A DNA stretch of 43,029 bases from Candidatus Obscuribacterales bacterium (GTDB lineage Bacteria > Cyanobacteriota > Vampirovibrionia > Obscuribacterales > Obscuribacteraceae), in assembly GCA_019745415.1 (NCBI GenBank), contig JAIETF010000020.1, positions 1 through 43,029 of the forward strand, written 5' to 3'. Positions 31,745-40,952 of the stretch are shown piece by piece. The translations under genes and the position numbers were made by a program. The notes below the pieces were generated by a model, which made no database searches, was not told the DNA's origin, and worked only from the letters and a program-made list of their open reading frames with translations. Position 1 is the first letter of the stretch. Each line of letters starts with the position of its first letter.

Positions 31745-34657
31745 TCAAGATTTAGCCAGACAGTGTTTTAGATGGGCTTCCAGATACTGGCCCGTATGGC
31801 TGTAAGATTTGGCCTTGATTATCGTCTCAGGCGTGCCTGCCTTGACTAGATTGCCGCCTTTATCGCCACCTTCAGGACCAAGGTCGATGATCCAGTCGGC
31901 TTGCTTAATGACATCCAGATTGTGCTCAATGATAAGAACTGTGTTGCCTCCATCCACCAGGCGATTGAGTACATGCAGCAGCTTGTCCACATCTTGGAAA
32001 GACAGACCGGTTGTCGGTTCATCCAAGATATAGATTGTTTTGCCGGTGGAACGGCGACTCAGCTGTTCTGCTAATTTCACTCTCTGGGCTTCACCGCCCG
32101 ATAATGTGGTTGCTGGCTGACCGAGCTTGACATAGTCGAGTCCGACCTCTTGCAAGGTTTCTAACTTGCTTAGAGCTTTCGGTATCGAAGAGAAGAAACC
32201 GAGAGCTTCTTCCACAGTCATCTCAAGTACGTCCGAAATAGATTTGCCCTTGAACTTTACTTCTAGAGTTTCACGGTTGTATCTGGCTCCCTTGCAAACA
32301 TCGCAGGTGACAAATACCGAGGGCAGGAAGTTCATCTCAATTTCGTTCATGCCCTCGCCGTGGCAGGCTTCGCAGCGTCCTCCTTTGACGTTGAAACTGA
32401 AGCGTCCCGGTAGGTAGCCTCTCGCTTTCGCTTCGGTGGTCATGGAAAAGACTTCTCGAATAACGTCGAACAGACCTGTATAAGTGGCTGGATTTGACCT
32501 TGGGGTTCTTCCTATGGGGGATTGATCGATATCGATAACTTTGTCTATCTGCTCTAATCCGGTTACGCGGTCGACCCCACGGGGGGCCGGCACAGTGCCG
32601 CTTACATGATGTTTGAGATACTGGTATAGCAAATCGTTTACTAAGGTCGATTTGCCTGAACCGGAAACGCCGGTTACTGCTACGAAACAACCGAGCGGAA
32701 TTTCTACACTGAGATTTTTCAGATTGTTGAGACAGGCGCCTTCAACTTTGATAGATAGACCGTTGCCGCTTCTTCTTTTCTTTGGAACAGGAATTTGCTT
32801 GCGTCCACTCAGATAGGCGCCGGTCGATGAACGCGGCGCTCTCATGACATCTTCCATGGTGCCTTCTGCCACCACTTCTCCGCCATGCACGCCGGCGCCC
32901 GGACCTATGTCAATCAGCCAATCGGCTTCGCGCATCGTGTCTTCATCATGTTCTACGACCAATAGGGTATTGCCTAGATCGCGCAGATGTTTGAGGGTGC
33001 TTATGAGCTTGTTGTTGTCTCGCTGATGCAGACCAATAGAAGGTTCGTCCAACACATATAACACGCCGGAAAGTCCAGAGCCTATCTGGGTAGCCAGTCT
33101 AATGCGCTGAGCCTCACCGCCTGAAAGGGTGCCGGCTTGCCGATCTAGGGTGAGATAAGTTAGTCCGACATCGCTGAGGAATTTCAATCTGGCGTTGATT
33201 TCAATCAGAACTTGGTGGGCGATGGTGCGTTGTTTTGAGGTCAGATTGACAGGTACTTCAGCAAAATAACCTATGGCCTTCTCAACTGAAAGAGCGCTCA
33301 CCTCTGCTATGGAACGGCTATGAACTTTGACAGCCAAGCTCTCAGGCTTGAGACGAGAGCCCCGGCAGGTTTCACAAGGCATCTGGGTCATATAATTTTC
33401 GATGTCTTGTTTGATGCGGTCGGAATTCGATTCTTCATAGCGTCGCTTAAGGTTGCTTATCACTCCTTCGAAAGATTTTTTGTATTCCCAAAATTCTCTC
33501 CCGTCGAAAGAATCGTGTCCAAGCTTGATTCTTTCTGGTCCAGAGCCATAAAGAATCACACCTTGTTGAGCTTTTGTCAGCTCTTCAAAAGGGGTGCGTG
33601 TGGAAAATTTATAGTGTTTAGCCACCGAGGCTAGTAGCTGGTCATAATACGGATTGTTGGTTTTAGACCAGGGATAAATTGCTCCTTGAGCCAGCGACTT
33701 TTTCGGATCTGGGACAACCAATTTGGGATCTACTTCAAAGGTGCAACCCAGTCCATGACACTCATCGCAAGCACCGTAAGGGCTGTTGAAGGAAAATATG
33801 CGTGGCGATAGTTCGGCGAAACTGATACCACAGGCGGCGCAAGCAAAATTCTCCGAAAAGAGCATATCTCCCTTTTTGAGATTTTCCTTCTGGCTTTCTT
33901 TGTTGCTTTCGCCTACTGCTAGCACATCGACCAAGACATTCTGTTTTCCCCACTTTAAGCCTAGGGAAAGGCTGTCGGCCAGTCTTGATTGTATGCCTTT
34001 CTTAATTACTAGACGGTCAACCACAAGGTCGATATTGTGTTTCTTATTTTTGTCCAGTTTGATCTCGTCTTCGAGTTCCACGACCGTGCCGTCTATTCGG
34101 CAGCGCACAAAGCCTTCTTTGCGCAGGTCTTGAAATAAACTTTGATATTCGCCCTTCTTGCCGCTCACAAGCGGCGCCAAAATTTGTAATTTGGTGCCGT
34201 CTGGAAGGTCTAAAACCTGGTCGACAATTTGGTCGATGGTCTGAGGGTTAATCAGTCTGTCGCAGCTGGGGCAATGGGGCGTGCCCACTCGGGCATAAAG
34301 CAGGCGGAGATAATCATAGATTTCGGTGACTGTGCCGACGGTTGAACGAGGGTTGTGACTGGTCGATTTTTGGTCTATGGAAATAGCTGGAGATAAGCCG
34401 TCTATACCGTCAACATCTGGTTTGTCTAGTTGACCGAGGAATTGTCTAGCATAGGCGGAGAGTGATTCGACATAGCGTCTTTGCCCTTCGGCAAATATAG
34501 TGTCGAAAGCCAGCGATGACTTGCCTGAGCCCGAAACTCCTGTTACTACAACGAGATTGCCCCGCGGTATTTTTATGTCGATATTCTTAAGATTGTGCTG
34601 CCTTGCCCCCCTGACGACAATATGTTCGTCAAAGTGGGGGTCATGTCTCTTTGCCAT
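31745..34657 (-). CDS. uvrA: Excinuclease ABC subunit A
   Basis: The damage-sensing ATPase of nucleotide excision repair, which loads UvrB. 970 residues, full length. First ABC: Walker [10 protein letters not shown] (40-48), [21 protein letters not shown], zinc-module Cys pairs (CPSCDR, CAACG, CDECHG), [21 protein letters not shown] and [16 protein letters not shown]. Second [18 protein letters not shown] near 660, [18 protein letters not shown] with [27 protein letters not shown] and [24 protein letters not shown] stands seven bases before the ATG. No LexA-type box was recognised upstream, but the box of this lineage is not known to me. Confidence 0.98.
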   Translation of the reverse strand: MAKRHDPHFDEHIVVRGARQHNLKNIDIKIPRGNLVVVTGVSGSGKSSLAFDTIFAEGQRRYVESLSAYARQFLGQLDKPDVDGIDGLSPAISIDQKSTSHNPRSTVGTVTEIYDYLRLLYARVGTPHCPSCDRLINPQTIDQIVDQVLDLPDGTKLQILAPLVSGKKGEYQSLFQDLRKEGFVRCRIDGTVVELEDEIKLDKNKKHNIDLVVDRLVIKKGIQSRLADSLSLGLKWGKQNVLVDVLAVGESNKESQKENLKKGDMLFSENFACAACGISFAELSPRIFSFNSPYGACDECHGLGCTFEVDPKLVVPDPKKSLAQGAIYPWSKTNNPYYDQLLASVAKHYKFSTRTPFEELTKAQQGVILYGSGPERIKLGHDSFDGREFWEYKKSFEGVISNLKRRYEESNSDRIKQDIENYMTQMPCETCRGSRLKPESLAVKVHSRSIAEVSALSVEKAIGYFAEVPVNLTSKQRTIAHQVLIEINARLKFLSDVGLTYLTLDRQAGTLSGGEAQRIRLATQIGSGLSGVLYVLDEPSIGLHQRDNNKLISTLKHLRDLGNTLLVVEHDEDTMREADWLIDIGPGAGVHGGEVVAEGTMEDVMRAPRSSTGAYLSGRKQIPVPKKRRSGNGLSIKVEGACLNNLKNLSVEIPLGCFVAVTGVSGSGKSTLVNDLLYQYLKHHVSGTVPAPRGVDRVTGLEQIDKVIDIDQSPIGRTPRSNPATYTGLFDVIREVFSMTTEAKARGYLPGRFSFNVKGGRCEACHGEGMNEIEMNFLPSVFVTCDVCKGARYNRETLEVKFKGKSISDVLEMTVEEALGFFSSIPKALSKLETLQEVGLDYVKLGQPATTLSGGEAQRVKLAEQLSRRSTGKTIYILDEPTTGLSFQDVDKLLHVLNRLVDGGNTVLIIEHNLDVIKQADWIIDLGPEGGDKGGNLVKAGTPETIIKAKSYSHTGQYLEAHLKHCLAKS

Positions 34658-34803
34658 TCAAAGGCTCCTTAACTCCCAGATAAATATTAGCAACTCAAGC
34701 GGGGCTTTTACCCCTGCTAAGCTGCTTTTCAACTTTAGATATGGTTACCTCTGACTTGGTTATTTGGTTAAGTTATAGGTACGTCTCAGCCGGGTAGATC
34801 CAA

Positions 34804-34831
34804 GTTAACGGTTAACTACTAGGCTGTTAAC
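34804..34831. promoter_or_regulatory. Three GTTAAC palindromes upstream of the Q/S-rich gene
   Basis: GTTAAC occurs at 34804-34809, 34811-34816 and 34826-34831 in the divergent gap between uvrA and the gene at 34869. A fourth lies upstream of ftsZ near 41914. The cluster may be a binding site; no regulator is assigned. Confidence 0.35.
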
Positions 34832-34868
34832 GTCGTTTGGGCTTTAAATTAGGTTCGGAGACTTACAT

Positions 34869-37055
34869 ATGTGGCCAGGTAAGGGTAAGGGGAAGGACGA
34901 TAATAAGAAGGCCCGCGCCACTAAAGCTCGATTGAAGGCTATGACGCAAGAAACCGCCGAAGCTATGGCGGAAGAAGCTGCACGAGCCCAAACCGTGCAG
35001 GGCGACTTCACTGAATCAGAAATGGACGAGCCAGGCTCATCTTCTGATTCGGGTGAAATTGGTCTGAGTTACCACTTAGATAGTCAAGCCAGAGAAAATC
35101 AGGCTGGTGATAGTCACAATAACTTTATTAGATTGCCGGCCTCTGCCGGTGAAAGTAATGAAGACAAAATTTCGGGGGTTTGGAAGAGTCGTATGCTTGG
35201 CGCTGCGCGCCCGAGCGGCTCTGTAGAGAATACTCCTTTTGGTCAAAGACAAGTGCAAAGCCATTCGGAGCGAATGAGGCAGGAAGCACAGCATGAATCA
35301 ATGGTCAATCTTGTCGACCACATGTTTGATTATTTTCAAAATTTGGCTTATGACTTCAACCAAGTTAATCCTGTACCTGAACTAGAGCTCAGTTGGATTC
35401 GACCGAGTATTTCGAAGGAGAATATATCAAGTTGGCACCAGAGTGCCAACTTTATTTCGGTATTCAGCGGTCGAATTTCCACTAGATACTGGACCCTCGT
35501 GGTCAGGGGCACTTTCGAAGGTATTCACTCCTACATAATTCCAGCCGATAAGCTACTCTCATTCAATACTCAACCCTCGAGCTATGTTTGTGCTCTGGCG
35601 CTTTTGCCGGCTTTTGACGGCAGTCAGGTGCGCTATTCGTCGCAAGACTATATGCTCGACGACGACTCACTCGATAACTGTTTTCGTGCTCTTTTGGAAT
35701 CTTTAATTGACGTGGCTCAGTCAAACGAGGCCCCCCGTAGTCATCTTGACCTTGTTTCTTTAGGAGTAGCCGCCCAGGGTGATGCCTATTATGACGGAGT
35801 CTATCGTGGACAGGGCTATGTTTACGGTGCCGCCGCCGAGCAAGAAATAGACTATTCAGCCCGCTATAAACAGCAGATGGCGCAAGGCAGCAATAGCAGT
35901 GGTCAGTTCAATAGTACAGCTCCTCCAGCCGCTGCGCCGGGCAATATGGCTGTGAGCGGTCCTGCTGCTGCTGCTTCTTCTTTGGGATCTGGTGCAGGCT
36001 CCGATGATGATTGGAAGCCGGTATCGCGAGCAGGTCGGAGCAGTTCTCAATCTTTACCTAATTCGCTGAACTCTATGCCTAATTCGCCGAACTCTATGTC
36101 AAATACACCGAACTCTATGCCTAATGCCGCTAAGAGCTTTTCTGCCGAAGCTCTGTTCCAAAGCCAAGCCACTGGACCATCGATTATTCAACAGCAGTCT
36201 CAAGAAAATAAGCAATCTCAAGATAATAAATGGAATGCCGTTGAACCAAGCAGCAAGACGCCTAAAGGTCCCTCCCAGAGCGATACCAATTTGCAGCAAC
36301 AGCAGTGGCAAATGGCCTTCAAACAAGAGTCTGCTTTTAAACAAGATTCCAGCTTCCAACTCGATTCATTTCAGTCAGGCTCATATCAGGCTCAGTCTTC
36401 TTCACCCCAGTCTTCTTCACCACAAAATTCTTCACCACAATCACAGGCGGCTCCTAATACTCCACAGGCACCCAGCGCACCTGCCGGTGCTCCCCAGTTT
36501 ATGCCTCCTAGTCCTCCTTCGAGTTATGAGTCGCAACTACTTCGCTCCGATTTCGAGTTTCTCAAGCCCGAACCGCCTCCTGCTGTTTCTCAGCAAGCCT
36601 CAGGCAATATAGCCAAACCGGAAGAGAGTCCCGCCAAACCTAGTTTCGCCCAGTCATTGGCGCGTTCGCTTTCGGCAAATAAAGCGCCCGAGGCGGAGGT
36701 TGTTGTGGAAAATACCACCGCCGAGAAGACCGTAGTAGAAGAAGCGGCAAGCATCGCTTCAGCCCCATCACCACCTTTAGTAGAGCAGCCGCCCGCAGAA
36801 GCCGGTGCAGTTGCAGCAGTTGCTCTTTCTGTTGCAGAAGCCACATCCAAACCGTTTTCATTTAGGGCGGAAGTAACTAGTCTTCTTGAATCATTCGACA
36901 AAGAGATGGAGGCAATAGCGGCTCGTGGCTCGGAAGCTTTTGCTAAACGCGATCTGAAAGGGGCTGAGTCGATGATCAAGTTGGCTGAAGAAATCAGTCA
37001 AATGAAAGAACTGATTGCATCGTTCCTCGATGATAACAAAGAGAACTTTTCCTGA
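34869..37055 (+). CDS. Large protein of unknown family with long Q/S/P-rich region
   Basis: I do not recognise the family. 728 residues, no signal peptide. A charged N-terminus (MWPGKGKGKDDNKKARATK) leads to a disordered acidic stretch, then a probable folded domain at about 145-305 ('MVNLVDHMFDYFQNLAYDFNQVNPVPELELSWIRPS', 'RYWTLVVRGTFEGIHSYIIPADKLLSF'). Next comes a long Gln/Ser/Pro/Asn region at about 330-590 with NSM-type and SSPQ-type repeats, and a helical end at about 660-728 ('FRAEVTSLLESFDKEMEAIAARGSEAFAKRDLKGAESMIKLAEEISQMKEL'). CGGAG precedes the ATG. It is convergent with the Ser/Thr kinase gene and could be a kinase substrate. A strong hairpin lies inside the gene at 35429-35452. 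Confidence 0.72.
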   Translation: MWPGKGKGKDDNKKARATKARLKAMTQETAEAMAEEAARAQTVQGDFTESEMDEPGSSSDSGEIGLSYHLDSQARENQAGDSHNNFIRLPASAGESNEDKISGVWKSRMLGAARPSGSVENTPFGQRQVQSHSERMRQEAQHESMVNLVDHMFDYFQNLAYDFNQVNPVPELELSWIRPSISKENISSWHQSANFISVFSGRISTRYWTLVVRGTFEGIHSYIIPADKLLSFNTQPSSYVCALALLPAFDGSQVRYSSQDYMLDDDSLDNCFRALLESLIDVAQSNEAPRSHLDLVSLGVAAQGDAYYDGVYRGQGYVYGAAAEQEIDYSARYKQQMAQGSNSSGQFNSTAPPAAAPGNMAVSGPAAAASSLGSGAGSDDDWKPVSRAGRSSSQSLPNSLNSMPNSPNSMSNTPNSMPNAAKSFSAEALFQSQATGPSIIQQQSQENKQSQDNKWNAVEPSSKTPKGPSQSDTNLQQQQWQMAFKQESAFKQDSSFQLDSFQSGSYQAQSSSPQSSSPQNSSPQSQAAPNTPQAPSAPAGAPQFMPPSPPSSYESQLLRSDFEFLKPEPPPAVSQQASGNIAKPEESPAKPSFAQSLARSLSANKAPEAEVVVENTTAEKTVVEEAASIASAPSPPLVEQPPAEAGAVAAVALSVAEATSKPFSFRAEVTSLLESFDKEMEAIAARGSEAFAKRDLKGAESMIKLAEEISQMKELIASFLDDNKENFS
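35429..35452 (+). other. Perfect hairpin inside the Q/S-rich gene
   Basis: AAGTTGGCAC, loop CAGA, GTGCCAACTT, followed by TATTT. A 10-bp perfect stem within the folded-domain coding region, of terminator-like shape but with a short T-tract. Confidence 0.6.
36050..36125 (+). repeat. 24-bp repeats coding P-N-S-x-N-S-M units
   Basis: Variants of CCTAATTCGCCGAACTCTATG repeat at 24-base steps and encode PNSLNSM, PNSPNSM and NTPNSM. SSPQ-type 15- to 18-base repeats follow near 36395-36445. Confidence 0.8.
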
Positions 37056-37085
37056 TAACTCTTGGGTTTCTGCGTTTGCCGCCCT

Positions 37086-38492
37086 CTAGTAATGACTTTC
37101 TTCAGTTGCCCCTTTGAGAAGAAAACGGGCTGCCTCGCCCAGAATCTTGGTCAAGCTTTGCATATTGTTGATGGCAAAAATAATTGCGCCTGAAAGAAAA
37201 ATGGAAGTGCAGACAACAAGAATCATAGGCTTGAGTCTTATGCCGTTTGTTGCCGCTTTTTTCCTACTGCTTTTGGCTTGCCTAACCGATTTTAGTGCGG
37301 GTTTTGCCGAGGTTGTGGAGGTGGTTCTACTCTTGCTGCGAGTTTTTGCACCAGGGCGGCGAACTGGCTTCTCTTCCTCAAGATCGAAATCTATATCGCT
37401 TTCTTGCGGTCTGTAGTCTTGCCTCTTTAGCTCTAGCTTTTGTTTTTCATTTTTTCTCTCTGGCAGTCTTTCTTGCGAAGTTGTTTTGTGTTTGGTGCCG
37501 GTTGTTCGGCCATGGTTTCCTAAATCTTGTCTGCCGCCATCTTGCTTGAACGATAGCGCTGCCTCAAGTTCTTTGCGCATAGTAGTGAGAGTTTGATAGC
37601 GTTCATCTGGAAGCTTCGCCAGTGCTTTCATAACAATTTTTTCCAGGCTGCCTGGTATCTCAAGGTCTGGTCTGGCTTCTTTCATGGGCGGGGGTGGTTC
37701 CGAAATTTGCTTGCCCATGGTATCGCCGTAGTTTTTGCCGAGAAAGGGCACTCTTCCGGTCAGACTTTCGTACATAACCACACCTAGCGAATAAATGTCT
37801 GACCTTAGATCGACTGTGGCACCCATGCACTGCTCCGGACTCATGTAGATAGGCGAACCCCAGACTTCTCCCATGCGCGTCAGTCTTTGAGCTTCTTCAG
37901 TGATCATGGCAATGCCGAAGTCGACTATCTTTACATAGTCTCTCGTTTGCCCTTGTCTGGTAAGCATAATATTGCCCGGCTTAATATCACGGTGAATAGC
38001 ATTGTGTTTGTGGGCATGTTCAATAGCGGCACATACTTGCACAAAAATATCTTGAAAGCGTTCAGGCGGCAGATGATCAATTTTCTTCAGTAATTCAGTC
38101 AAGTTTTGGCCGACTAGATAATCCATGACAAAGTAAGGCTGGCCCCGCGAACTTGTTCCATAGGCATGCAGGTTGACTATGCGCGGATGATTCAGTCGGC
38201 TCAGTAGTTCGGCTTCTCTTTGAAAACGCTTGACCAGCATTTCATCTGTTAGTCCCTGGGTCCGCAGAGTCTTCACTGCTACGGTTTTGCCGGTGCCTTT
38301 GGTCTTGGCCTTATAAACCACGCTCATACCGCCTTTACCTATAGACGATAGAACCCAATACTTGCCGCCCAGGGTGCAGCCAATCAAGCAATCCTTGAAA
38401 TTGGGAGAGATTCTGATGCGATAAAGAGGATAGCGACCAGCGCCGGCTAGTGGTACTAACCGCGGTGCTGGGCTCCTAACAATTCTCTTCAT
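37086..38492 (-). CDS. Eukaryotic-like Ser/Thr protein kinase, membrane anchored
   Basis: A 468-residue PknB-type kinase. The kinase domain from about residue 44 shows IGKGGMSVVYKA (Gly loop), VAVKTL (Lys74), HRDIKPGN (Asp169), DFG (191-193), GSPIYMSPEQ and DIYSLGVVMYESLTG. A basic, disordered linker at about 315-415 is followed by one membrane segment at about 424-442 (MILVVCTSIFLSGAIIFAI) and a 25-residue extracytoplasmic end, without PASTA or other sensor domains. TGAGGAAG precedes the ATG. It follows the DUF445 gene by 35 bases and is likely co-transcribed with it. Substrates are unknown; the convergent Q/S-rich protein is one candidate by position only. Confidence 0.93.
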   Translation of the reverse strand: MKRIVRSPAPRLVPLAGAGRYPLYRIRISPNFKDCLIGCTLGGKYWVLSSIGKGGMSVVYKAKTKGTGKTVAVKTLRTQGLTDEMLVKRFQREAELLSRLNHPRIVNLHAYGTSSRGQPYFVMDYLVGQNLTELLKKIDHLPPERFQDIFVQVCAAIEHAHKHNAIHRDIKPGNIMLTRQGQTRDYVKIVDFGIAMITEEAQRLTRMGEVWGSPIYMSPEQCMGATVDLRSDIYSLGVVMYESLTGRVPFLGKNYGDTMGKQISEPPPPMKEARPDLEIPGSLEKIVMKALAKLPDERYQTLTTMRKELEAALSFKQDGGRQDLGNHGRTTGTKHKTTSQERLPERKNEKQKLELKRQDYRPQESDIDFDLEEEKPVRRPGAKTRSKSRTTSTTSAKPALKSVRQAKSSRKKAATNGIRLKPMILVVCTSIFLSGAIIFAINNMQSLTKILGEAARFLLKGATEESHY

Positions 38493-38527
38493 CTAACTTC
38501 CTCAGACAGCTTCCTTAAGTAATTTAC

Positions 38528-39805
38528 TCAGGGGGCAATGGCATTAACCACAATCTGAAAGAATCCCAGTCCAAGACCGATGAAGCCTCCGAACCATTCA
38601 AGAGCTTGCAACTCTTGCTTACAGATTTTCTTGATCAGGTTTTCCAGTTGCTGCGCTGAAAATAAATCGATTTTCTGGGCAATTACATTGTACATACCCA
38701 GTTTGGGAATGGCTTGTTCCAGCAATTCTCCCAATTCTCTCTTCAGATAGCTCAGTAAGAACTGCGAGAGGTCTTGTTTTGCCCTCTCTAACCAGGCTTC
38801 TGGAATATCTTCCGGGTTGAAGCCGACGATAGCTTGGCGCACCGAACTCATGGCCTCACCTTCGATCTTGCGAACAGCTGCCACAATATCGTCTTTATGT
38901 TCAACCAAGAAAGTTTCAACGAACATGACCATATTGGCTTTGAATTTGTTCACTGTCTGCAAGGGGAGCGACCGCAGCTCAAAATTGGCGATTTGCAAAG
39001 CTAGTTGATCTTTGATACCGAAGCGCTTCGTCATGTCTGCAATGATTTTGTCCGCTTCTTCCGGCTCTTTCTCTAAGAAGTTACGCCATTCATAGCAAAC
39101 TCTTTTTACCCCGATTATTTTGGCCAGCAATTTGTATGGGCCGCTGGCATGGGCTGAGATAGACTCTTCCAGAGAGCTTATATTGCTGGGGCTCAATATA
39201 GAAATCAGGGCGGCGCGCACCTTGGGTGGTGTCGCGAATGCCTCTAGGATGCGAGAAGCAAACTCATTGGCTTGCTCAAGCGAAATACGAGTGGTGAGCA
39301 CGACTTGGTCGAAAACTTTTTCACAGACTGTCGCTACCTTCTTGTCCGTGCCGGCCTGCAAAGACTCAATCGAAGATGTGACGAAGTGTTCTAAAAGTGT
39401 CGGGCTCAGTTCAGCTATATCTGAAGCAAGGCGGTGCAGTTTGGTTGTATCTCTGAACTCTTTCAGGACCGAGTCTACCAATAAACCGATTGTTAGGCGA
39501 ATATTATCTTCGGTAAGGAGGTTTTCAACTTGAGCTTTTATGTCATGCGGGGTGAGCAAAGTATCGGTCACTGTGCCGGCCACCGCCTGGGCAAGTTTGG
39601 CTCGGCGCTTGGGAAAGATGCCTGGAGTGAGAGGTATTTGGATCTTGGTACCGGGAATGAAATAAGCGTTATATGGGCGGAAAAGGGCTGCTACAGCCAT
39701 CCACGTCGCTAAATAACCATGAGCGAAGTACAAAATGGGCGGCACGACCACCTTCCAGAGGATGGCTTCCTGACTTTGAAAGAGTGCAGCCCAATGAAAT
39801 TCCAT
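38528..39805 (-). CDS. DUF445 family membrane protein
   Basis: A 425-residue DUF445 protein. Two end membrane segments are visible: near 18-41 (KVVVPPILYFAHGYLATWMAVAALF) and 403-424 (WFGGFIGLGLGFFQIVVNAIA). The characteristic phrase 'FRPYNAYFIPGTKIQIPLTPGIFPKRRAKLAQAVAGTVTDTLLT' follows the first. The long middle is helical and charged, presumably extending as a stalk on one side of the membrane. The family has no assigned biochemical function. TTGGAAG lies eight bases before the ATG. It is the first gene of a likely two-gene unit with the Ser/Thr kinase, and is divergent from the TPR gene. Confidence 0.85.
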   Translation of the reverse strand: MEFHWAALFQSQEAILWKVVVPPILYFAHGYLATWMAVAALFRPYNAYFIPGTKIQIPLTPGIFPKRRAKLAQAVAGTVTDTLLTPHDIKAQVENLLTEDNIRLTIGLLVDSVLKEFRDTTKLHRLASDIAELSPTLLEHFVTSSIESLQAGTDKKVATVCEKVFDQVVLTTRISLEQANEFASRILEAFATPPKVRAALISILSPSNISSLEESISAHASGPYKLLAKIIGVKRVCYEWRNFLEKEPEEADKIIADMTKRFGIKDQLALQIANFELRSLPLQTVNKFKANMVMFVETFLVEHKDDIVAAVRKIEGEAMSSVRQAIVGFNPEDIPEAWLERAKQDLSQFLLSYLKRELGELLEQAIPKLGMYNVIAQKIDLFSAQQLENLIKKICKQELQALEWFGGFIGLGLGFFQIVVNAIAP

Positions 39806-39842
39806 ACTTTAGCTTCCAAATTTAAGACAAGACTTATTCTAT

Positions 39843-39876
39843 AAGCAGAAGCGTCTGCTTGACCTCCTCTTATAAT
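39843..39876 (+). promoter_or_regulatory. TATAAT with hairpin over the -35 region, TPR gene upstream
   Basis: A perfect TATAAT lies at 39871-39876. At the -35 position there is no consensus, but AAGCAGA-AGCG-TCTGCTT (39843-39860) forms a 7-bp dyad overlapping it. The 11-mer CCTCTTATAAT is shared with the 1717-1727 site upstream of the DUF721 gene. Confidence 0.35.
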
Positions 39877-39904
39877 TGTTGACGTCATATCCAGCTTAAT
39901 CATT

Positions 39905-40936
39905 TTGACAAATGAGGCATGCTTGCGCAATTTAGCTAAAGTCGGCGTCAAAAACAGGGTGAAGAGCAGTTATCTGCTGCTTAACGTGGTCTTTTCTTCT
40001 GTTTGCTTGGCAACACCCGCTCTCTCTTTTGGTCTTGATATCAAAGTGCCTCGCCTTGGCTTGGGACGCGAAAGTGCATCGCGCACCTCAGAAGTAGAAG
40101 AGCAAGCCAAGACCTTGATAGAGAGCAATAAGCCAGAGAACATCGCCCAGGCGCTTCAATATATCGAGCTTGCCCAGCAAAAACAGATTGATAGCGCCCG
40201 TTTGCATTTCTTGCAGGGGCTCGCCTATACAAAACTAGGCATAAGCGGCAGAGACGATAAAGCCATACTTGCTTTTGTCGAAGCTCTTGTCTTGACCCAA
40301 GGCAGACCGGAAGAGTCCGCGGTTGCAGCCGAAAGTCGGGCTGAGCTAGCCACAATCTATATGCGACAAGGGAATTATGATGAAGCCGGCGGGCAACTCA
40401 AGCGCATCTTAGAAACTAGGCCTCTCGATTGCAAAACTCGAGGTAATCTCGGTATCTGCTATTTGCAGTTGGGTTTTGGTGAAGCGGCTCTGAACGAATT
40501 TAAACAAGTTCTCGCCCAAGAGCCCGATAACTTCATTGCTCTCTATAACAGCGGTCTAGCCCATACCTTGACCGGGCAGACCGAGAGGGCGGCTTCCTCT
40601 TTTGAGAAAGCTATTGCCAGTGGTCAGAAAAACAAAGAAGCCTTGCTACCTATGGCATATCTAGGTTTGGCCCGGGTCTATTGTCAGAACGGTCGTTTTG
40701 ACTTTGCCTTAAAGCTGACTGAGCGGGCTGAGAGCTTGAGTCCAAAGAGCAGCTATGTATTTTTGACTAGATCTGAGATTTATGAAGCCCGCAAAGAGAC
40801 CGGAAAGGCGATCGAATGCGTGCGCAAGGCTTTGGAAGCCAATCCGGGCGACAAGAGTGCGCAGTCGGCTCTGGCTCGTATTTTGAACCGCCAAAAAGAA
40901 TTGATAGGACAGACACAGACACTGAAAGTACAGTAA
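39905..40936 (+). CDS. TPR-repeat protein, probably exported or anchored
   Basis: 343 residues from a TTG at 39905. A TTG at 39923 has GAGG five bases upstream and may be the true start. A basic segment (KNRVKSSYLLLNVVFSSVCLATPALSFG) is followed by a hydrophobic run that looks like a signal peptide. The rest contains at least five TPR-type helix pairs, for example 'ARLHFLQGLAYTKLGISGRDDKAILAFVEALV', 'ATIYMRQGNYDEAGGQLKRILETRP', 'CKTRGNLGICYLQLGFGEAALNEFKQVLAQEPDN' and 'IALYNSGLAHTLTGQTERAASSFEKAI'. TPR arrays mediate protein contacts. It lies 16 bases before a second TPR gene, forming one unit upstream of ftsZ. Partner unknown. Confidence 0.85.
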   Translation: MTNEACLRNLAKVGVKNRVKSSYLLLNVVFSSVCLATPALSFGLDIKVPRLGLGRESASRTSEVEEQAKTLIESNKPENIAQALQYIELAQQKQIDSARLHFLQGLAYTKLGISGRDDKAILAFVEALVLTQGRPEESAVAAESRAELATIYMRQGNYDEAGGQLKRILETRPLDCKTRGNLGICYLQLGFGEAALNEFKQVLAQEPDNFIALYNSGLAHTLTGQTERAASSFEKAIASGQKNKEALLPMAYLGLARVYCQNGRFDFALKLTERAESLSPKSSYVFLTRSEIYEARKETGKAIECVRKALEANPGDKSAQSALARILNRQKELIGQTQTLKVQ

Positions 40937-40952
40937 AAACGGGGATAGAAAA

